Below are positions 8,549-16,775 of a stretch of DNA of 64,000 bases, piece by piece. Made by a program: the position numbers and the translations under genes. The stretch is from Prevotella sp. (GTDB lineage Bacteria; Bacteroidota; Bacteroidia; Bacteroidales; Bacteroidaceae), in NCBI GenBank assembly GCA_017462915.1, contig JAFTQG010000049.1:62001-126000 (forward strand), written 5' to 3'. Within the stretch, counting starts at the first letter, position 1, and each line of letters starts with the position of its first letter. Below the pieces are notes generated by a model. It made no database searches. It saw nothing but the letters and a program-made list of their open reading frames with translations, and had not been told where the DNA came from.

Positions 8549-10726
8549 TTACAACCGAATTTTCACGCCAGCATTAAACACAAAACCCTCGAGCGGAGCA
8601 TAAATATCGCGGAACTCCGGATTGGTGACCGTGCCGTTGTTGATTGTATCGAAACGTGTCTGACGCCTGTCCGTGAAATTCTCGAAATTAGCAAAGAGAG
8701 AAAAATGTTCCCATATCTTCTCAACCATAAATCCGAACATGGTGTAAGGCTTGCCCTCCTTGCCATCACTGAGTTTCTGTTTGCTGTAGTAATACGATTC
8801 CAGACCAACGCGCCAACTGTCTTCTACCTCATACATGAGCATGGCGTTAAGGCGATGCTTTGGCGTGAGGAAATTCTCATACTTGCCATACTCGTCACTT
8901 GTGCGAACATCAGTGTAGGTATAGCCGAGATAGAGATGGAGGTCATCGTAACCAAGCTTCAGGTTTGTCTCTATACCCTTTGTGTCGATATGTCCGTCAA
9001 TGTTTGCCATACGATAGAGACCCTCGTCTGTATCTGTCATAAGCAGCGGAGAGTTGATACGGGTATAGAAAAACAGCTGGTTGACAGAGAACGAGATACA
9101 ATCGTCGAAGAGCGATGTAGTATAATTGATGTCCCAGTTTGCTCCGTAGCTGCGTTCGAGTTTGTTGAGGTCCTTGCTTATAGGCAGTACATCCCGGTAC
9201 TGTATCCGCTCTGTGTCCTCTGTAAAGATTGTCGGAGCCTTATAGCCCATACCGCCGCTAATACGTGACGACAACCCAGGCGCAATCTTGAACAGAGCCG
9301 AGATACGCGGCAATACAGCCCAGCCATAGTCAAACACGCGGTCAGCACGCAGACCTGTCTCTACATCAAGCCATTTTGCCGCCGCCCACGTATTCTGCAC
9401 AAACGCACCGGCGGCTGTCTGACTATAGTCTCTCTTGCCTACAGCACCAGGATGGCTCTCATTGAAATCGTCGGTCCAGAGGTTAAGACCTGCTACCCAT
9501 TCCGTCTTCTCTCGCGTATGTGTCATAGAAAGTTCGGCAAATGAAGACCACTGGTCACCATCGAAGTCATACCCTGGCACCTTCATGACACGGTCATAGT
9601 ATGTGAGACTTGCCTTTGCCGCCATTCGGGTACGCTGGTCGAAGACATGAGTCAGCGAAGCCTGCAGCGAGTGACGCTGTGTCTCGTTCTTTTCAAAATA
9701 AGAGTGCATGTCATCGCCATGCCCCTTGACATACTCGAGGTCGCCTCCGAGACGGTTCTCAAACATGGTATTCAGAGTAATATTCATCTCTGTCTTGTCA
9801 GAGAAATACAGGAACAGGCGCGGATTGAACGTGAAACGGTCAAACTCCGGTATAGCCGTGAAGCCCGTATCCGAGGGGTCATAGCCCCAGTTGCGGTTAT
9901 AGGAGAACAGTGCCGTAGTGCCTATCTTGCCGAACCTCTGGCTATAGAAAGCGCTGGCATCCAAGCCTCTGCCCGACGTTCCGTTGAGCAGGAAACTCAG
10001 TTCACGCTTCTCCTCTGGAGTCTTTGATATGAGGTTCACAAGGCCGGCTATAGCGCCACCGCCGTAGAGAGTGGATGACGAGCCCTTGATTATCTCCACC
10101 TGCTTGAGGTCAAGTGGCGGAGTCTGCAACAGTCCAAGACCGCTGGCAGCACCGGAGAATGTAGGGAATCCGTCTTTCAGTATCTGTGTGTAGCGTCCGT
10201 CAAGTCCCTGTATGCGTATTGTGGCATTTCCCGAGATTGCCGATGTCTGCTGTGTGGCAATACCCGTACTCTCGCTGAGAAGCATACGTATATCGCCCGG
10301 TTTCATGCTTGCCTTCTCATCAAGCTCCTCTCCGGAGATGAATTCCACGCGTGTAGGAATATTCATTATGGTACGCGTGCCACGGGTAGTGAGTACAACA
10401 ACCTCGCCAAGATTCATCTCGTCTTCTTCCATCTCGATGGTTATCACCTTGTCTGAAGAGAGAGGAAAGGTAAATGTCACAGTCTTCTCCTCGTAGCCGA
10501 TATAGCTGAATGTTACTGTATGTGTGCCGTTCGGGATATTGCTTACCGTAATATTGCCATCGGCATCGGAAACCGCTGTAATATCCGTTCCTTTTACTTT
10601 AGCAGTCACCCCTATCAGGGCTTCCTCGCTTCCCTCTTCCTTGACTGTCGCTCTCAATATGTTCTGTGAATATGCGTCATTTGCCCACATGGCAATAGCC
10701 ATGAGGAAAAACAGTATTTTCTTCAT
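8549..10726 (-). CDS. TonB-dependent outer-membrane receptor
   Basis: 725 residues. Signal peptide MKKILFFLMAIAMWANDAYS, then a carboxypeptidase-regulatory-like beta domain (residues ~22-100, ALIGVTAKVKGTDITAVSDADGNITVSNIPNG, SYIGYEEKTV), a plug domain (GDIRMLLSESTGIATQQ, IRIQGLDGRYTQILKDG, VEIIKGSSSTLYGGGAIAGLVNLISK), and a 22-strand barrel ending in aromatic-rich strands (FNAGVKIRL). No SusD partner is adjacent, so the substrate is more likely a metal chelate, haem or cobalamin-type ligand than a glycan. The neighbouring Cys/His-rich exported protein supports a metal-linked role, which is inference only. Confidence 0.9.
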   Translation of the reverse strand: MKKILFFLMAIAMWANDAYSQNILRATVKEEGSEEALIGVTAKVKGTDITAVSDADGNITVSNIPNGTHTVTFSYIGYEEKTVTFTFPLSSDKVITIEMEEDEMNLGEVVVLTTRGTRTIMNIPTRVEFISGEELDEKASMKPGDIRMLLSESTGIATQQTSAISGNATIRIQGLDGRYTQILKDGFPTFSGAASGLGLLQTPPLDLKQVEIIKGSSSTLYGGGAIAGLVNLISKTPEEKRELSFLLNGTSGRGLDASAFYSQRFGKIGTTALFSYNRNWGYDPSDTGFTAIPEFDRFTFNPRLFLYFSDKTEMNITLNTMFENRLGGDLEYVKGHGDDMHSYFEKNETQRHSLQASLTHVFDQRTRMAAKASLTYYDRVMKVPGYDFDGDQWSSFAELSMTHTREKTEWVAGLNLWTDDFNESHPGAVGKRDYSQTAAGAFVQNTWAAAKWLDVETGLRADRVFDYGWAVLPRISALFKIAPGLSSRISGGMGYKAPTIFTEDTERIQYRDVLPISKDLNKLERSYGANWDINYTTSLFDDCISFSVNQLFFYTRINSPLLMTDTDEGLYRMANIDGHIDTKGIETNLKLGYDDLHLYLGYTYTDVRTSDEYGKYENFLTPKHRLNAMLMYEVEDSWRVGLESYYYSKQKLSDGKEGKPYTMFGFMVEKIWEHFSLFANFENFTDRRQTRFDTINNGTVTNPEFRDIYAPLEGFVFNAGVKIRL

Positions 10727-10755
10727 TATTGTTAGTTCTTTTAGTCTTTTATGTT

Positions 10756-10780
10756 GGCCTGATAATACAAGAAACAGGCC
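10756..10780. repeat. small inverted repeat in the receptor leader
   Basis: GGCCTG and CAGGCC separated by 13 nt, 30 nt before the receptor start. It could form a short leader hairpin or operator. Function unknown. Confidence 0.35.
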
Positions 10781-10959
10781 TGATTTCTGTTTTCATACGT
10801 CCACAGCATGTCCCAAAAAGACATGCAATATCTCGCACTGCCCAAACACAAGGAGGGCAGAGCATAGGACTAAACTAATTATATGTCACCATTGCCGATG
10901 ATATTATTAAAGAATTCTCCATATTATACCGCCCATATATACGGTATAATATGCCGCTA

Positions 10960-11271
10960 TCAGGCTCTTGGCGGCTGGAAAACGGCAGAAAGGAAGGGCT
11001 GTAACGCTTCTTCCTTATAATAAAAGACAGTCTCAGGAGCTGTCTGTATGAATATCTTCTCCAGCGATGCTGTCTGCGGACAGATACATCCAGAGCAAGT
11101 GTTGCAATGCATGAACGGCGAGCAGAGGTCGGTATCGGCACATGAGCCGTCATCATCATGAGGACAGTTCTCTTCCATCCCAGAGAACAGGCATCTGTCA
11201 TATAAGAAACATGGCATTGTCGACATTGACAATGTCATGATTACAAATAATATGGACAGATATCTTGCCAC
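10960..11271 (-). CDS. small exported Cys/His-rich protein next to TonB receptor
   Basis: 103 residues starting at GTG. Hydrophobic N-terminus (YLSILFVIMTLSMSTMPC) followed by a Cys/Asp/His cluster (CPHDDDGSCADTDLCSPF, then HCNTCSGCICPQ) and a polar tail. The arrangement CSPFxxCxxC is like small Bacteroidetes proteins of unknown function that sit beside TonB receptors (DUF6660-like, from memory). Nine or so Cys residues plus His and Asp suggest metal binding. It is 233 nt upstream of the receptor on the same strand, and a well-formed promoter precedes it, so the two are probably co-transcribed. Confidence 0.6.
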   Translation of the reverse strand: MARYLSILFVIMTLSMSTMPCFLYDRCLFSGMEENCPHDDDGSCADTDLCSPFMHCNTCSGCICPQTASLEKIFIQTAPETVFYYKEEALQPFLSAVFQPPRA

Positions 11272-11323
11272 TTCGATTATCTTTTCCTCTATGGGAGTTT
11301 TATAAGGTGTCGTGATTCTATTG

Positions 11324-11355
11324 CAAAGTTAAGTATTTTTACCTGCATTAGCAAA
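11324..11355 (-). promoter_or_regulatory. promoter for the Cys-rich protein/TonB receptor unit
   Basis: Minus-strand TAACTTTG (11324-11331) with TTTG (11352-11355) 20 nt upstream of it, a close match to the Bacteroidetes consensus. Confidence 0.6.
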
Positions 11356-11456
11356 TGTACATATACTCACGTCTGCTTTTTTTTGCATTGTTTAACAATT
11401 TGACAATATAAGATTGACGGACACCCAATTATAGAAACAACACATCCACCCTATTC

Positions 11457-11948
11457 CTATCTTTCTTGCGCCTGATTCTTTGTACGTGGCTTTTGTGTAT
11501 CTCTATTTGCAGATTTCCTTGGATGACGGTGACTTCTGCTCATCTGACGGAATTTCATCTGGTCAAACTTCTCCGACTGACGCAAAGCCTCCATAACCTT
11601 AGAAGCCGGCAAGACCTTGAGCATACGCAAGTGATATTTCTGCTGCAGTTGTTTCCGCGCGATGTCAAGCTTATCCCTTTCGATGATGGCCTTGCGGCAT
11701 TCCTCTTCCGTCGCAGGACGTTGCTTCTTATGCTTGTGCATCTGCTTGAAAAGCTGACGTTCCTTGGCACGCATCTCGTCATAGATGGAGAAAAACGCCT
11801 TTGCTTCCTCCTTTGTCAGCTTTGCTTCACGGATAACGAACTGATGCTGTTCTTTCTCATACGCTGCCCTGTCAAATTTAGGACGGTCGCTTGCCATAAC
11901 CGTTACGGCAATAAAGAAAAACAATATAAAATGAAGTAATCTGTTCAT
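11457..11948 (-). CDS. Spy/CpxP-like periplasmic protein of a sigma-factor locus
   Basis: 163 residues: signal peptide MNRLLHFILFFFIAVTVMA, then a highly charged all-helical domain (KLTKEEAKAFFSIYDEMRAKERQLFKQMHKHKK..., KLDIARKQLQQKYHLRMLKVLPASKVMEALR) that resembles the LTxxQ-type helical hairpins of Spy/CpxP, ending in a basic tail. Such proteins occur next to ECF sigma genes in Bacteroidetes and are sometimes called sensors of ECF sigma factors. Here it is third in the order sigma, membrane protein, this gene, suggesting it senses or buffers envelope stress. The function is inferred from context. Confidence 0.65.
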   Translation of the reverse strand: MNRLLHFILFFFIAVTVMASDRPKFDRAAYEKEQHQFVIREAKLTKEEAKAFFSIYDEMRAKERQLFKQMHKHKKQRPATEEECRKAIIERDKLDIARKQLQQKYHLRMLKVLPASKVMEALRQSEKFDQMKFRQMSRSHRHPRKSANRDTQKPRTKNQAQER

Positions 11949-11984
11949 CGTAGTATCATATTATTCATTTCCTACCTTGCGGAA

Positions 11985-12341
11985 TCATTCCGCTATCATC
12001 TCATAAATATCCTGATTGTCAGACATTGTATAATACGCTGCCTCATCAATCGTGTACGCATACTGGTCTGCCGAAGCTCCTGCATCCGTCTCAGCAACAT
12101 ACGTATGGCTATCCTGCCCCATGTGCGTTATGCCTACAACGGCAACAATGAGCAACGATACGGCAACCGAGGCTGCATAATACGGCATCCTCGACCTGTT
12201 CCAAGACCATGCCAGAAGCCGCGGCTTCACCTCCACAGGTTCCTGCTCAGGAATATTAGCCATTATCTGTGAAGTAAGATTCTCAAAGTAACCTTCTGGT
12301 ACTTTGAAATGCTCCTTTATGTTAAAATCCTTGTCGCTCAT
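11985..12341 (-). CDS. single-pass membrane protein, probable anti-sigma factor
   Basis: 118 residues from the ATG at 12341; the open frame extends upstream only through a TTG codon. The cytoplasmic part MSDKDFNIKEHFKVPEGYFENLTSQIM is followed by a basic segment and one transmembrane helix (YYAASVAVSLLIVAVVGI, about residues 59-77), then an acidic periplasmic tail (ETDAGASADQYAYTIDEAAYYTM). The size, topology and position directly after an ECF sigma gene fit an anti-sigma factor, although no zinc-binding HxxxCxxC motif is present. The N-terminal VPEGYFENL phrase is common in Bacteroidetes proteins at this position. Confidence 0.65.
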   Translation of the reverse strand: MSDKDFNIKEHFKVPEGYFENLTSQIMANIPEQEPVEVKPRLLAWSWNRSRMPYYAASVAVSLLIVAVVGITHMGQDSHTYVAETDAGASADQYAYTIDEAAYYTMSDNQDIYEMIAE

Positions 12342-12405
12342 AGTGATACAATATGTATTTGACAATTATTCTTTTATGAATAAGATGGTGAAAATCAAGA
12401 AAGGT

Positions 12406-12915
12406 TTAATCGTGTTGCTCTAAAAATGCGGAAATTTTCTTTACAGCGATATGGTAACTTGCCTTCAGCGTCCCTTCCGACTTGCCGAGTATCTCGCTTA
12501 TCTCCGAATATTTCTTACCTTCAAAGTATTTCAGCTGGAATACCAGTCTCTGCATCTGCGGCAATTCTGCTACAGCCTGTTGCAGCTTTGCAGCAGTCTC
12601 GTCGCCGTCGAAATACTCGTCTGCCATAAGCCGTGACGCAACGGAGCACCCCTCACTGTCACTGTCTGAAAGCGAAAGATACTGTTTCTTTTTTCTAAGA
12701 AAGTCAAGGGCTTCATTTACGGCTATGCGGTAAAGCCAGGAAGAAAGGTGTGCCCTGCCCTCAAACGAAGGCAAGCCGTTCCACGCCTTTATAAAAGTGT
12801 TCTGGAGCACGTCGTTGGCGTCATCATGGTCCAATACCATACGACGTATTTGCCTATACAGCCTTTCGCCGTATTGGTCAACGATCTGTTCAAATTCTTT
12901 TCTTCTGGAGTCCAT
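12406..12915 (-). CDS. RNA polymerase ECF sigma factor
   Basis: 169 residues from the ATG at 12915. Sigma region 2 (FEQIVDQYGERLYRQIRRMVLDHDDANDVLQNTFIKAW, WLYRIAVNEALDFLRKKK) and region 4 (LPQMQRLVFQLKYFEGKKYSEISEILGKSEGTLKASYHIAVKKI, a helix-turn-helix that reads the -35 region) are intact. First of a three-gene set with the membrane protein and Spy-like protein downstream, consistent with sigma/anti-sigma control of an envelope response. Confidence 0.93.
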   Translation of the reverse strand: MDSRRKEFEQIVDQYGERLYRQIRRMVLDHDDANDVLQNTFIKAWNGLPSFEGRAHLSSWLYRIAVNEALDFLRKKKQYLSLSDSDSEGCSVASRLMADEYFDGDETAAKLQQAVAELPQMQRLVFQLKYFEGKKYSEISEILGKSEGTLKASYHIAVKKISAFLEQHD

Positions 12916-12997
12916 CAGCAAAAAAGAAGTCGCCTCTACACGGCCAGGGAACAGCCCAGCATGTGTTGTCGAGGCAAGAGGGAAAGGTCACACCCTG

Positions 12998-13300
12998 CTA
13001 TCTGATGGAAATCTTGCGGACAGTCTTGCCTACCTTTATTATATAGCAACCTTTCGGGAGATTAAGGTCATAATGGCGGTCATGCCCGTCAACTACAATG
13101 CTTTTCACACGTACACCAGCCACGTTGTACACATACAGCATCTGTCCGTTGGCATTGACGACGTGGATTGTCGACTCGTTGGTGACAGAGACAACCGGCT
13201 GCTGCTCCTGCTCAATGATTTCCACATTTGCCATCGCGCCCTGTGGCACAACGACTGTCAAGGTCATTATAAATAGAATGGAGTATATGTATTTCATCAT
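12998..13300 (-). CDS. exported protein made almost only of a C-terminal sorting-like domain
   Basis: 100 residues: signal peptide (MMKYIYSILFIMTLTVVVPQGAMA), a short linker, then a ~65-residue beta domain (VVSVTNESTIHVVNANGQMLYVYNVAGVRVKSIVVDGHDRHYDLNLPKGCYIIKVGKTVRKISIR). The second half closely resembles the type-A C-terminal sorting domain of type IX secretion substrates (NxxGQxxxVYNxxGxxV ... LxxGxYIxKxG). There is no cargo domain before it. It lies 83 nt upstream of the sigma gene on the same strand and may lead that transcript. Confidence 0.7.
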   Translation of the reverse strand: MMKYIYSILFIMTLTVVVPQGAMANVEIIEQEQQPVVSVTNESTIHVVNANGQMLYVYNVAGVRVKSIVVDGHDRHYDLNLPKGCYIIKVGKTVRKISIR

Positions 13301-13328
13301 AAGCGACTATTTTTTGGTATTCGATATG

Positions 13329-13360
13329 CAAAAATAGCAATTAATCCTGAAAACGGCAAA
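13329..13360 (-). promoter_or_regulatory. promoter upstream of the sorting-domain gene and sigma locus
   Basis: Minus-strand TATTTTTG (13329-13336) with TTTG (13357-13360) 20 nt upstream, matching the Bacteroidetes promoter consensus, 29 nt before the start at 13300. Confidence 0.6.
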
Positions 13361-13433
13361 AAATGATTTTCCGAAATACATCAAATTAGTTTTTTTTAAC
13401 CTTACAAAGCTGAATTGCAAAGCAAGGGGTAGC

Positions 13434-13838
13434 GTTTACATACGGAATATCATCGCCGATATTCTCTACAAGGCAAGCGAGATATTCAGGCAAACCGTTG
13501 ACGCGATTATCCATCTCGCCACGGAGCAGCACAAGTCAATCTTCTCTCCCTCCGAAGCCGCCGACATCAAGAGCGTTATGCAGAGCTACGGCGAGACCAC
13601 CGAGCAGCAGAAAGCGGTCGGCGCATGGCTCTGTGATTATGCGGAACACCGACAGCCCTTTGATGAAATAAAACATCGCCACACACTCAATGAGGTTGGC
13701 GATGTCGCGGAAGGTCGGTATGATTGGAAAATTGATAGAGGACGAGGTGGAGTCAGCCTGCAATCCCTTTATAACTCTCACATAGCCAAAATCGGTTATC
13801 CGTCAACTTCAATCTATGATGTAGGCTTCGGATGTTAA
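13434..13838 (+). pseudogene. C-terminal fragment of a mobilisation/relaxase-type protein
   Basis: An open frame without a plausible start encodes about 100 residues of a recognisable type: VDAIIHLATEQHKSIFSPSEAADIKSVMQSYGETTEQQKAVGAWLCDY, then EVGDVAEGRYDWKIDRG. From memory this resembles the C-terminal helical tail of Bacteroidetes plasmid/transposon mobilisation proteins. The similarity appears to stop near position 13745, after which the frame runs into DNA that encodes the neighbouring gene on the other strand. There is no N-terminal catalytic part. It probably marks the scar of a lost mobile element at the edge of the immunity island. The identification is tentative. Confidence 0.4.
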
Positions 13839-14177
13839 AATATCTACGATGTGTTCGGTTGTCTTTATTGCATAGTGCTTTACGTTTAGAGAAGATCCAT
13901 ACAACGCACTCATCCCAGTTGCCATGATTTCTCCCAGATAAGAGGAATTTTCCACTTCGTATAAGGGGCTGGAAGTCAATCCCACCATAACCTCAGTCAT
14001 TCTAAAGTGTTCCAGAGTTACACGATAAGCAAATACATTCCTAAATCGAATGGTAATCGTTCCTCTGTTGTCAAAACGATCAAGAAAAATCTTAAGGTCG
14101 GTAGCGTCATAATCTATTGAATTGATTGAACATTCGCAATCAATTACATTTATCTGATGGTATATCTCACTTTCCAT
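13809..14177 (-). CDS. hypothetical protein of the immunity island
   Basis: 122 residues from the ATG at 14177. No signal peptide or membrane segment; mixed alpha/beta with an acidic character (INVIDCECSINSIDYDATDLKIFLDRFDNRGTITIRFRNVFAYRVT). I do not recognise the family. Its size, lack of export signals and place at the end of a run of immunity-like genes make an immunity protein the most likely role. Its 3' end overlaps the mobilisation fragment on the other strand by about 30 nt, so the junction of the island lies close by. Confidence 0.5.
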   Translation of the reverse strand: MESEIYHQINVIDCECSINSIDYDATDLKIFLDRFDNRGTITIRFRNVFAYRVTLEHFRMTEVMVGLTSSPLYEVENSSYLGEIMATGMSALYGSSLNVKHYAIKTTEHIVDILTSEAYIID

Positions 14178-14215
14178 ATCCAAAATAGTTTATCGGTCAG
14201 TTTCATCGCTTGACA

Positions 14216-14881
14216 TTATTTTAACGGCCAATGTTTTTCTATCATTATGCCATCACGTGTGTAATACTTCCATATCCCGATATTATCCGTGTAGTCGCCT
14301 TCTCTATTCCAATCATGGAGCATCCATCCTTCTGCTGCAAGTTTCCCATCCTCATAGTATTGCCGGCAATAAATCAGCGAATCTGGAGCAGACGGATATA
14401 TTGTATTGATGCTGTCTGTGTTTGCACGAAGACTATCATATTTCCATACGGGCTTATATGACTGGAACACTTCCTCGAATAGTTCTTCTTGCTTTTCCGC
14501 TGTCAGGTTCTGGTCATAATCCCATATCCAGTATTTACGCTGTGAATAATAGGTATAATTCTCATCAGGTCCAAACGTAACGGTAAGCCAATATTGTCCG
14601 TCTTTTGCTGGTTCATAATAAAACAGATAACCCTGATATTCGTATGTCTCGCTCCTATCCGTGAAAGGACTTCCTAACTCATTAAGACCAACTGGCAACC
14701 GGTTATTCCTTTTTTGAAAATTATCAATCATTCCAATAATTTCATTTCCCGCACGCTCTATATCAACGGTATCAGTTGTCATACATCTTTTTAAAAGCAC
14801 AACACTCGCAAACAATATTGCGAGAATCAACACTACAAAAAGAGTGCTACAATTACAGAATCGTTTATCAGTCAGTTTCAT
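14216..14881 (-). CDS. hypothetical membrane-anchored protein
   Basis: 221 residues from the ATG at 14881 (224 from the ATG at 14890). One N-terminal transmembrane segment (TLFVVLILAILFASVVLL) followed by a soluble domain rich in Tyr and Trp. The middle (EIIGMIDNFQKRNNRLPVGLNELG, WLTVTFGPDENYTYYSQRKYWIWDYD) recalls pseudopilin-like folds, and the end (YYEDGKLAAEGWMLHDWNREGDYTDNIGIWKYYTRDG) contains a MORN/YwqK-like repeat phrase, a type seen in toxin-antidote proteins of Bacteroidetes. The function is unknown. The start overlaps the stop of the gene upstream. Confidence 0.55.
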   Translation of the reverse strand: MKLTDKRFCNCSTLFVVLILAILFASVVLLKRCMTTDTVDIERAGNEIIGMIDNFQKRNNRLPVGLNELGSPFTDRSETYEYQGYLFYYEPAKDGQYWLTVTFGPDENYTYYSQRKYWIWDYDQNLTAEKQEELFEEVFQSYKPVWKYDSLRANTDSINTIYPSAPDSLIYCRQYYEDGKLAAEGWMLHDWNREGDYTDNIGIWKYYTRDGIMIEKHWPLK

Positions 14882-15134
14882 ATTTTTCAACTATTAAATC
14901 TAACGAGCCATCTTCCAATGAATTGTATTCGTCCAAATGGATATGTGTGCCACAAGGCACACCTGTCTGTGACAAGTTGAGCAAATGATTTGCCAACGAA
15001 AGCAGCCCCTCTCGATTAGCAGAGATAATGACTTCATTGTCATTCGTAGAAACTTTGATGGAGTAATCATCGCTCCAGCAAAGCCGAAGTCCTGTGTTTA
15101 CGTTATACTCAGGTATATCTATTTCCATATCCAT
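14868..15134 (-). CDS. small Imm32-like immunity protein
   Basis: 88 residues. The central and C-terminal part EVIISANREGLLSLANHLLNLSQ ... GTHIHLDEYNSLEDGSLDLIVEKYE matches my memory of the Imm32 family of polymorphic-toxin immunity proteins (REGLLxLAxxLL plus HIHxDxYNxLExGSxxLIxE). Family assignment is from pattern only. Cytoplasmic. It overlaps the following membrane-protein gene by about 14-23 nt, indicating co-transcription. Confidence 0.55.
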   Translation of the reverse strand: MDMEIDIPEYNVNTGLRLCWSDDYSIKVSTNDNEVIISANREGLLSLANHLLNLSQTGVPCGTHIHLDEYNSLEDGSLDLIVEKYETD

Positions 15135-15140
15135 GTTATG

Positions 15141-15386
15141 TTATTTAGCTATTAGAATCAGAATCACAGCGAAAACGAGGAAGCCGAGAAATCCGTTGGC
15201 AAGGTTGTTGTCGGCGTGGTCTATGTCTCTAAAATCTTCCGACCCATAGCGAATTTTCCTGTATGACACTTTCCGCCCGCGACGGAGCAACCGCAGACAA
15301 CCGTACCGAAGCCCGGCTCCGATATGAAAAATCGCCGAACCGAACCATGACCGTATGAATATTTCGGCTATAAATTCCATAATCAT
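15141..15386 (-). CDS. small membrane protein of the immunity island
   Basis: 81 residues. Hydrophobic ends (MEFIAEIFIRSWFGSAIFHIGAGLRYG and ANGFLGFLVFAVILILIAK, the latter a clear transmembrane helix) with a basic middle (RLLRRGRKVSYRKIRYGSEDF). Small proteins of this kind recur next to immunity genes in Bacteroidales, sometimes as membrane immunity factors. It overlaps the CdiI-like gene upstream by 4 nt (ATGA). Confidence 0.5.
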   Translation of the reverse strand: MIMEFIAEIFIRSWFGSAIFHIGAGLRYGCLRLLRRGRKVSYRKIRYGSEDFRDIDHADNNLANGFLGFLVFAVILILIAK

Positions 15387-16129
15387 GAATTATCGTAATC
15401 TATGCTAATCCAATAAACGTAATTACAGTTAATCGTGCTATTTTGAGAGTCAGCAACAAAGGAATTGCCGATTTTATCTGCCGGAGTCCATTTACAGGCA
15501 ATGCGTTTACGCAGAATGTCAAAGGGAATGACAGTGGAAATCAAAGCTGTAATTTCTCCTTGATTGTCAGATTTCCAATACTGCACATAGTCTGAAAATT
15601 CCACATCAGCAGACATATCATCTTCAATAACACGATATATAAAGTCCTTAATATCATCAATCGGTTGTTGATAATCTTTAGTGATTATTCTCACCCAATA
15701 TGATTTTCGATAATCAGTCCATAAGTCAAACAACTGTCTGAGTTCTCTGTTGCCGCCATAGTCATACATGACCTGTTGACTGGTTTTCAAAGAAACTAAA
15801 GATGCGATTCTAATAAAGTCCTCTGTGTGATGTTGATAATATGTTGTCGGCACCGAAAGAACAGCTTTTAGCAAATCTCCCGGATAAAATTCGCAATCAA
15901 TAAGCAAATCATCGCTTAATATGGCGACGGCCATTGGCAGAGTGTATTGTAAACCCTTTTCTTGACTGACTGCGAGGTATATATCTGATGGAGTATATTG
16001 GCATAGTTTCTTTTTGCTGATTCTATCCAGTTCAATCGTAAGGCGGTCCATCTCCGACAGCTCACGGAGCCAGCTCCACGCACTAAGTTCACGTAATGAC
16101 TTATTAAGGTATTCATCAGTTCGTTTCAT
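15383..16129 (-). CDS. CdiI-like contact-dependent inhibition immunity protein
   Basis: 248 residues, no signal peptide. The N-terminal ~110 residues follow the pattern of the CDI immunity family: SLRELSAWSW, an acidic helix, LCQYTPSDIYLAVSQEKGLQYTLPMAVAIL, then EFYPGDLLKAVLSVP (compare DLRxxIGQxxGLxYLxPLA ... EGDxYEGDLLxxVL). The C-terminal half (DYRKSYWVRIITKDYQ..., DVEFSDYVQYWKSDNQ) is not recognised and could be a second domain. It would protect the cell by binding a toxin delivered by neighbours. No cognate toxin gene is nearby. The gene overlaps both neighbours by 4 nt. Confidence 0.6.
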   Translation of the reverse strand: MKRTDEYLNKSLRELSAWSWLRELSEMDRLTIELDRISKKKLCQYTPSDIYLAVSQEKGLQYTLPMAVAILSDDLLIDCEFYPGDLLKAVLSVPTTYYQHHTEDFIRIASLVSLKTSQQVMYDYGGNRELRQLFDLWTDYRKSYWVRIITKDYQQPIDDIKDFIYRVIEDDMSADVEFSDYVQYWKSDNQGEITALISTVIPFDILRKRIACKWTPADKIGNSFVADSQNSTINCNYVYWISIDYDNS

Positions 16130-16539
16130 CGCTTACCTCCTCTGCTATAGTCTTTTTTCTTACTTTGGGGTTCGAGCCAAAACAGGAAAGACAGAATAAA
16201 TAAGGCAAAGCCAAAAGGCACACCTCTTTCAATACCCGAATCACGGCAAAAGACTCTATCAAGTACCCCATCATAGTAAAACACGGTATTGTTTTCCCCA
16301 AGGGATAAACTATCGGTTAAATTTATAGTTATAGAGGGATAGTATTCCTTGCCGCTATAAATTATTTTTGCTGAAGGGTAATGTCTATAACCATGTCTCA
16401 AATCCAGTTCTATTATGTCACAAGTTATATTATCCTGAGTACTCTGAATCTCTGTTTCTCTGACATAACAAGCATACGTATATAATGTAAACAGTCCGGC
16501 AGCAACATTTATCACAACTATGGCAATTCTCCGTTTCAT
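16126..16539 (-). CDS. hypothetical two-helix membrane protein
   Basis: 137 residues. N-terminal helix (RIAIVVINVAAGLFTLYTYA), a ~65-residue extracytoplasmic beta-rich loop (CDIIELDLRHGYRHYPSAKIIYSGKEYYPSITINLTDSLSLGENNTVFYYDG) and a second helix (FGFALFILSFLFWL), then a basic tail. Resembles DUF3592-like proteins (two helices with a small beta domain) only in layout. Membrane proteins in immunity clusters can guard against pore-forming or periplasmic toxins. Linked by ATGA overlaps to both neighbours. Confidence 0.5.
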   Translation of the reverse strand: MKRRIAIVVINVAAGLFTLYTYACYVRETEIQSTQDNITCDIIELDLRHGYRHYPSAKIIYSGKEYYPSITINLTDSLSLGENNTVFYYDGVLDRVFCRDSGIERGVPFGFALFILSFLFWLEPQSKKKDYSRGGKR

Positions 16540-16775
16540 CGTTTACCTCCTTTCCGCCAAAGGCAAATGAACAAGAATACTATAATGAGATAATTAGCCA
16601 ATACGAGATACCCGATATTCAATAAGGCATCATGAGAATCGGACAGGACTCTTTCGACAGAAGGGTGTCCTTTAATATACATAGTTTGCATATCTGACAA
16701 CCCATATATTACGAAATTTATTATCGCCAATATTGCAAGCGACACTATGCCTGCTATTTTCTGCCACTTTTTCAT
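16536..16775 (-). CDS. hypothetical small two-helix membrane protein
   Basis: 79 residues with two transmembrane helices (IAGIVSLAILAIINFVIYGL and LNIGYLVLANYLIIVFLFICLW) around a 30-residue loop and the same basic ending (RKGGKR) as the next gene (SRGGKR). Overlaps KilA-N and the next membrane gene by 4 nt each. The function is unknown, probably part of the same immunity operon. Confidence 0.5.
   Translation of the reverse strand: MKKWQKIAGIVSLAILAIINFVIYGLSDMQTMYIKGHPSVERVLSDSHDALLNIGYLVLANYLIIVFLFICLWRKGGKR

Noticed and set aside
8444-9268. 274-codon plus-strand frame opposite the TonB receptor
   Set aside because: Antisense shadow of the receptor gene, which has intact signal, plug and barrel.
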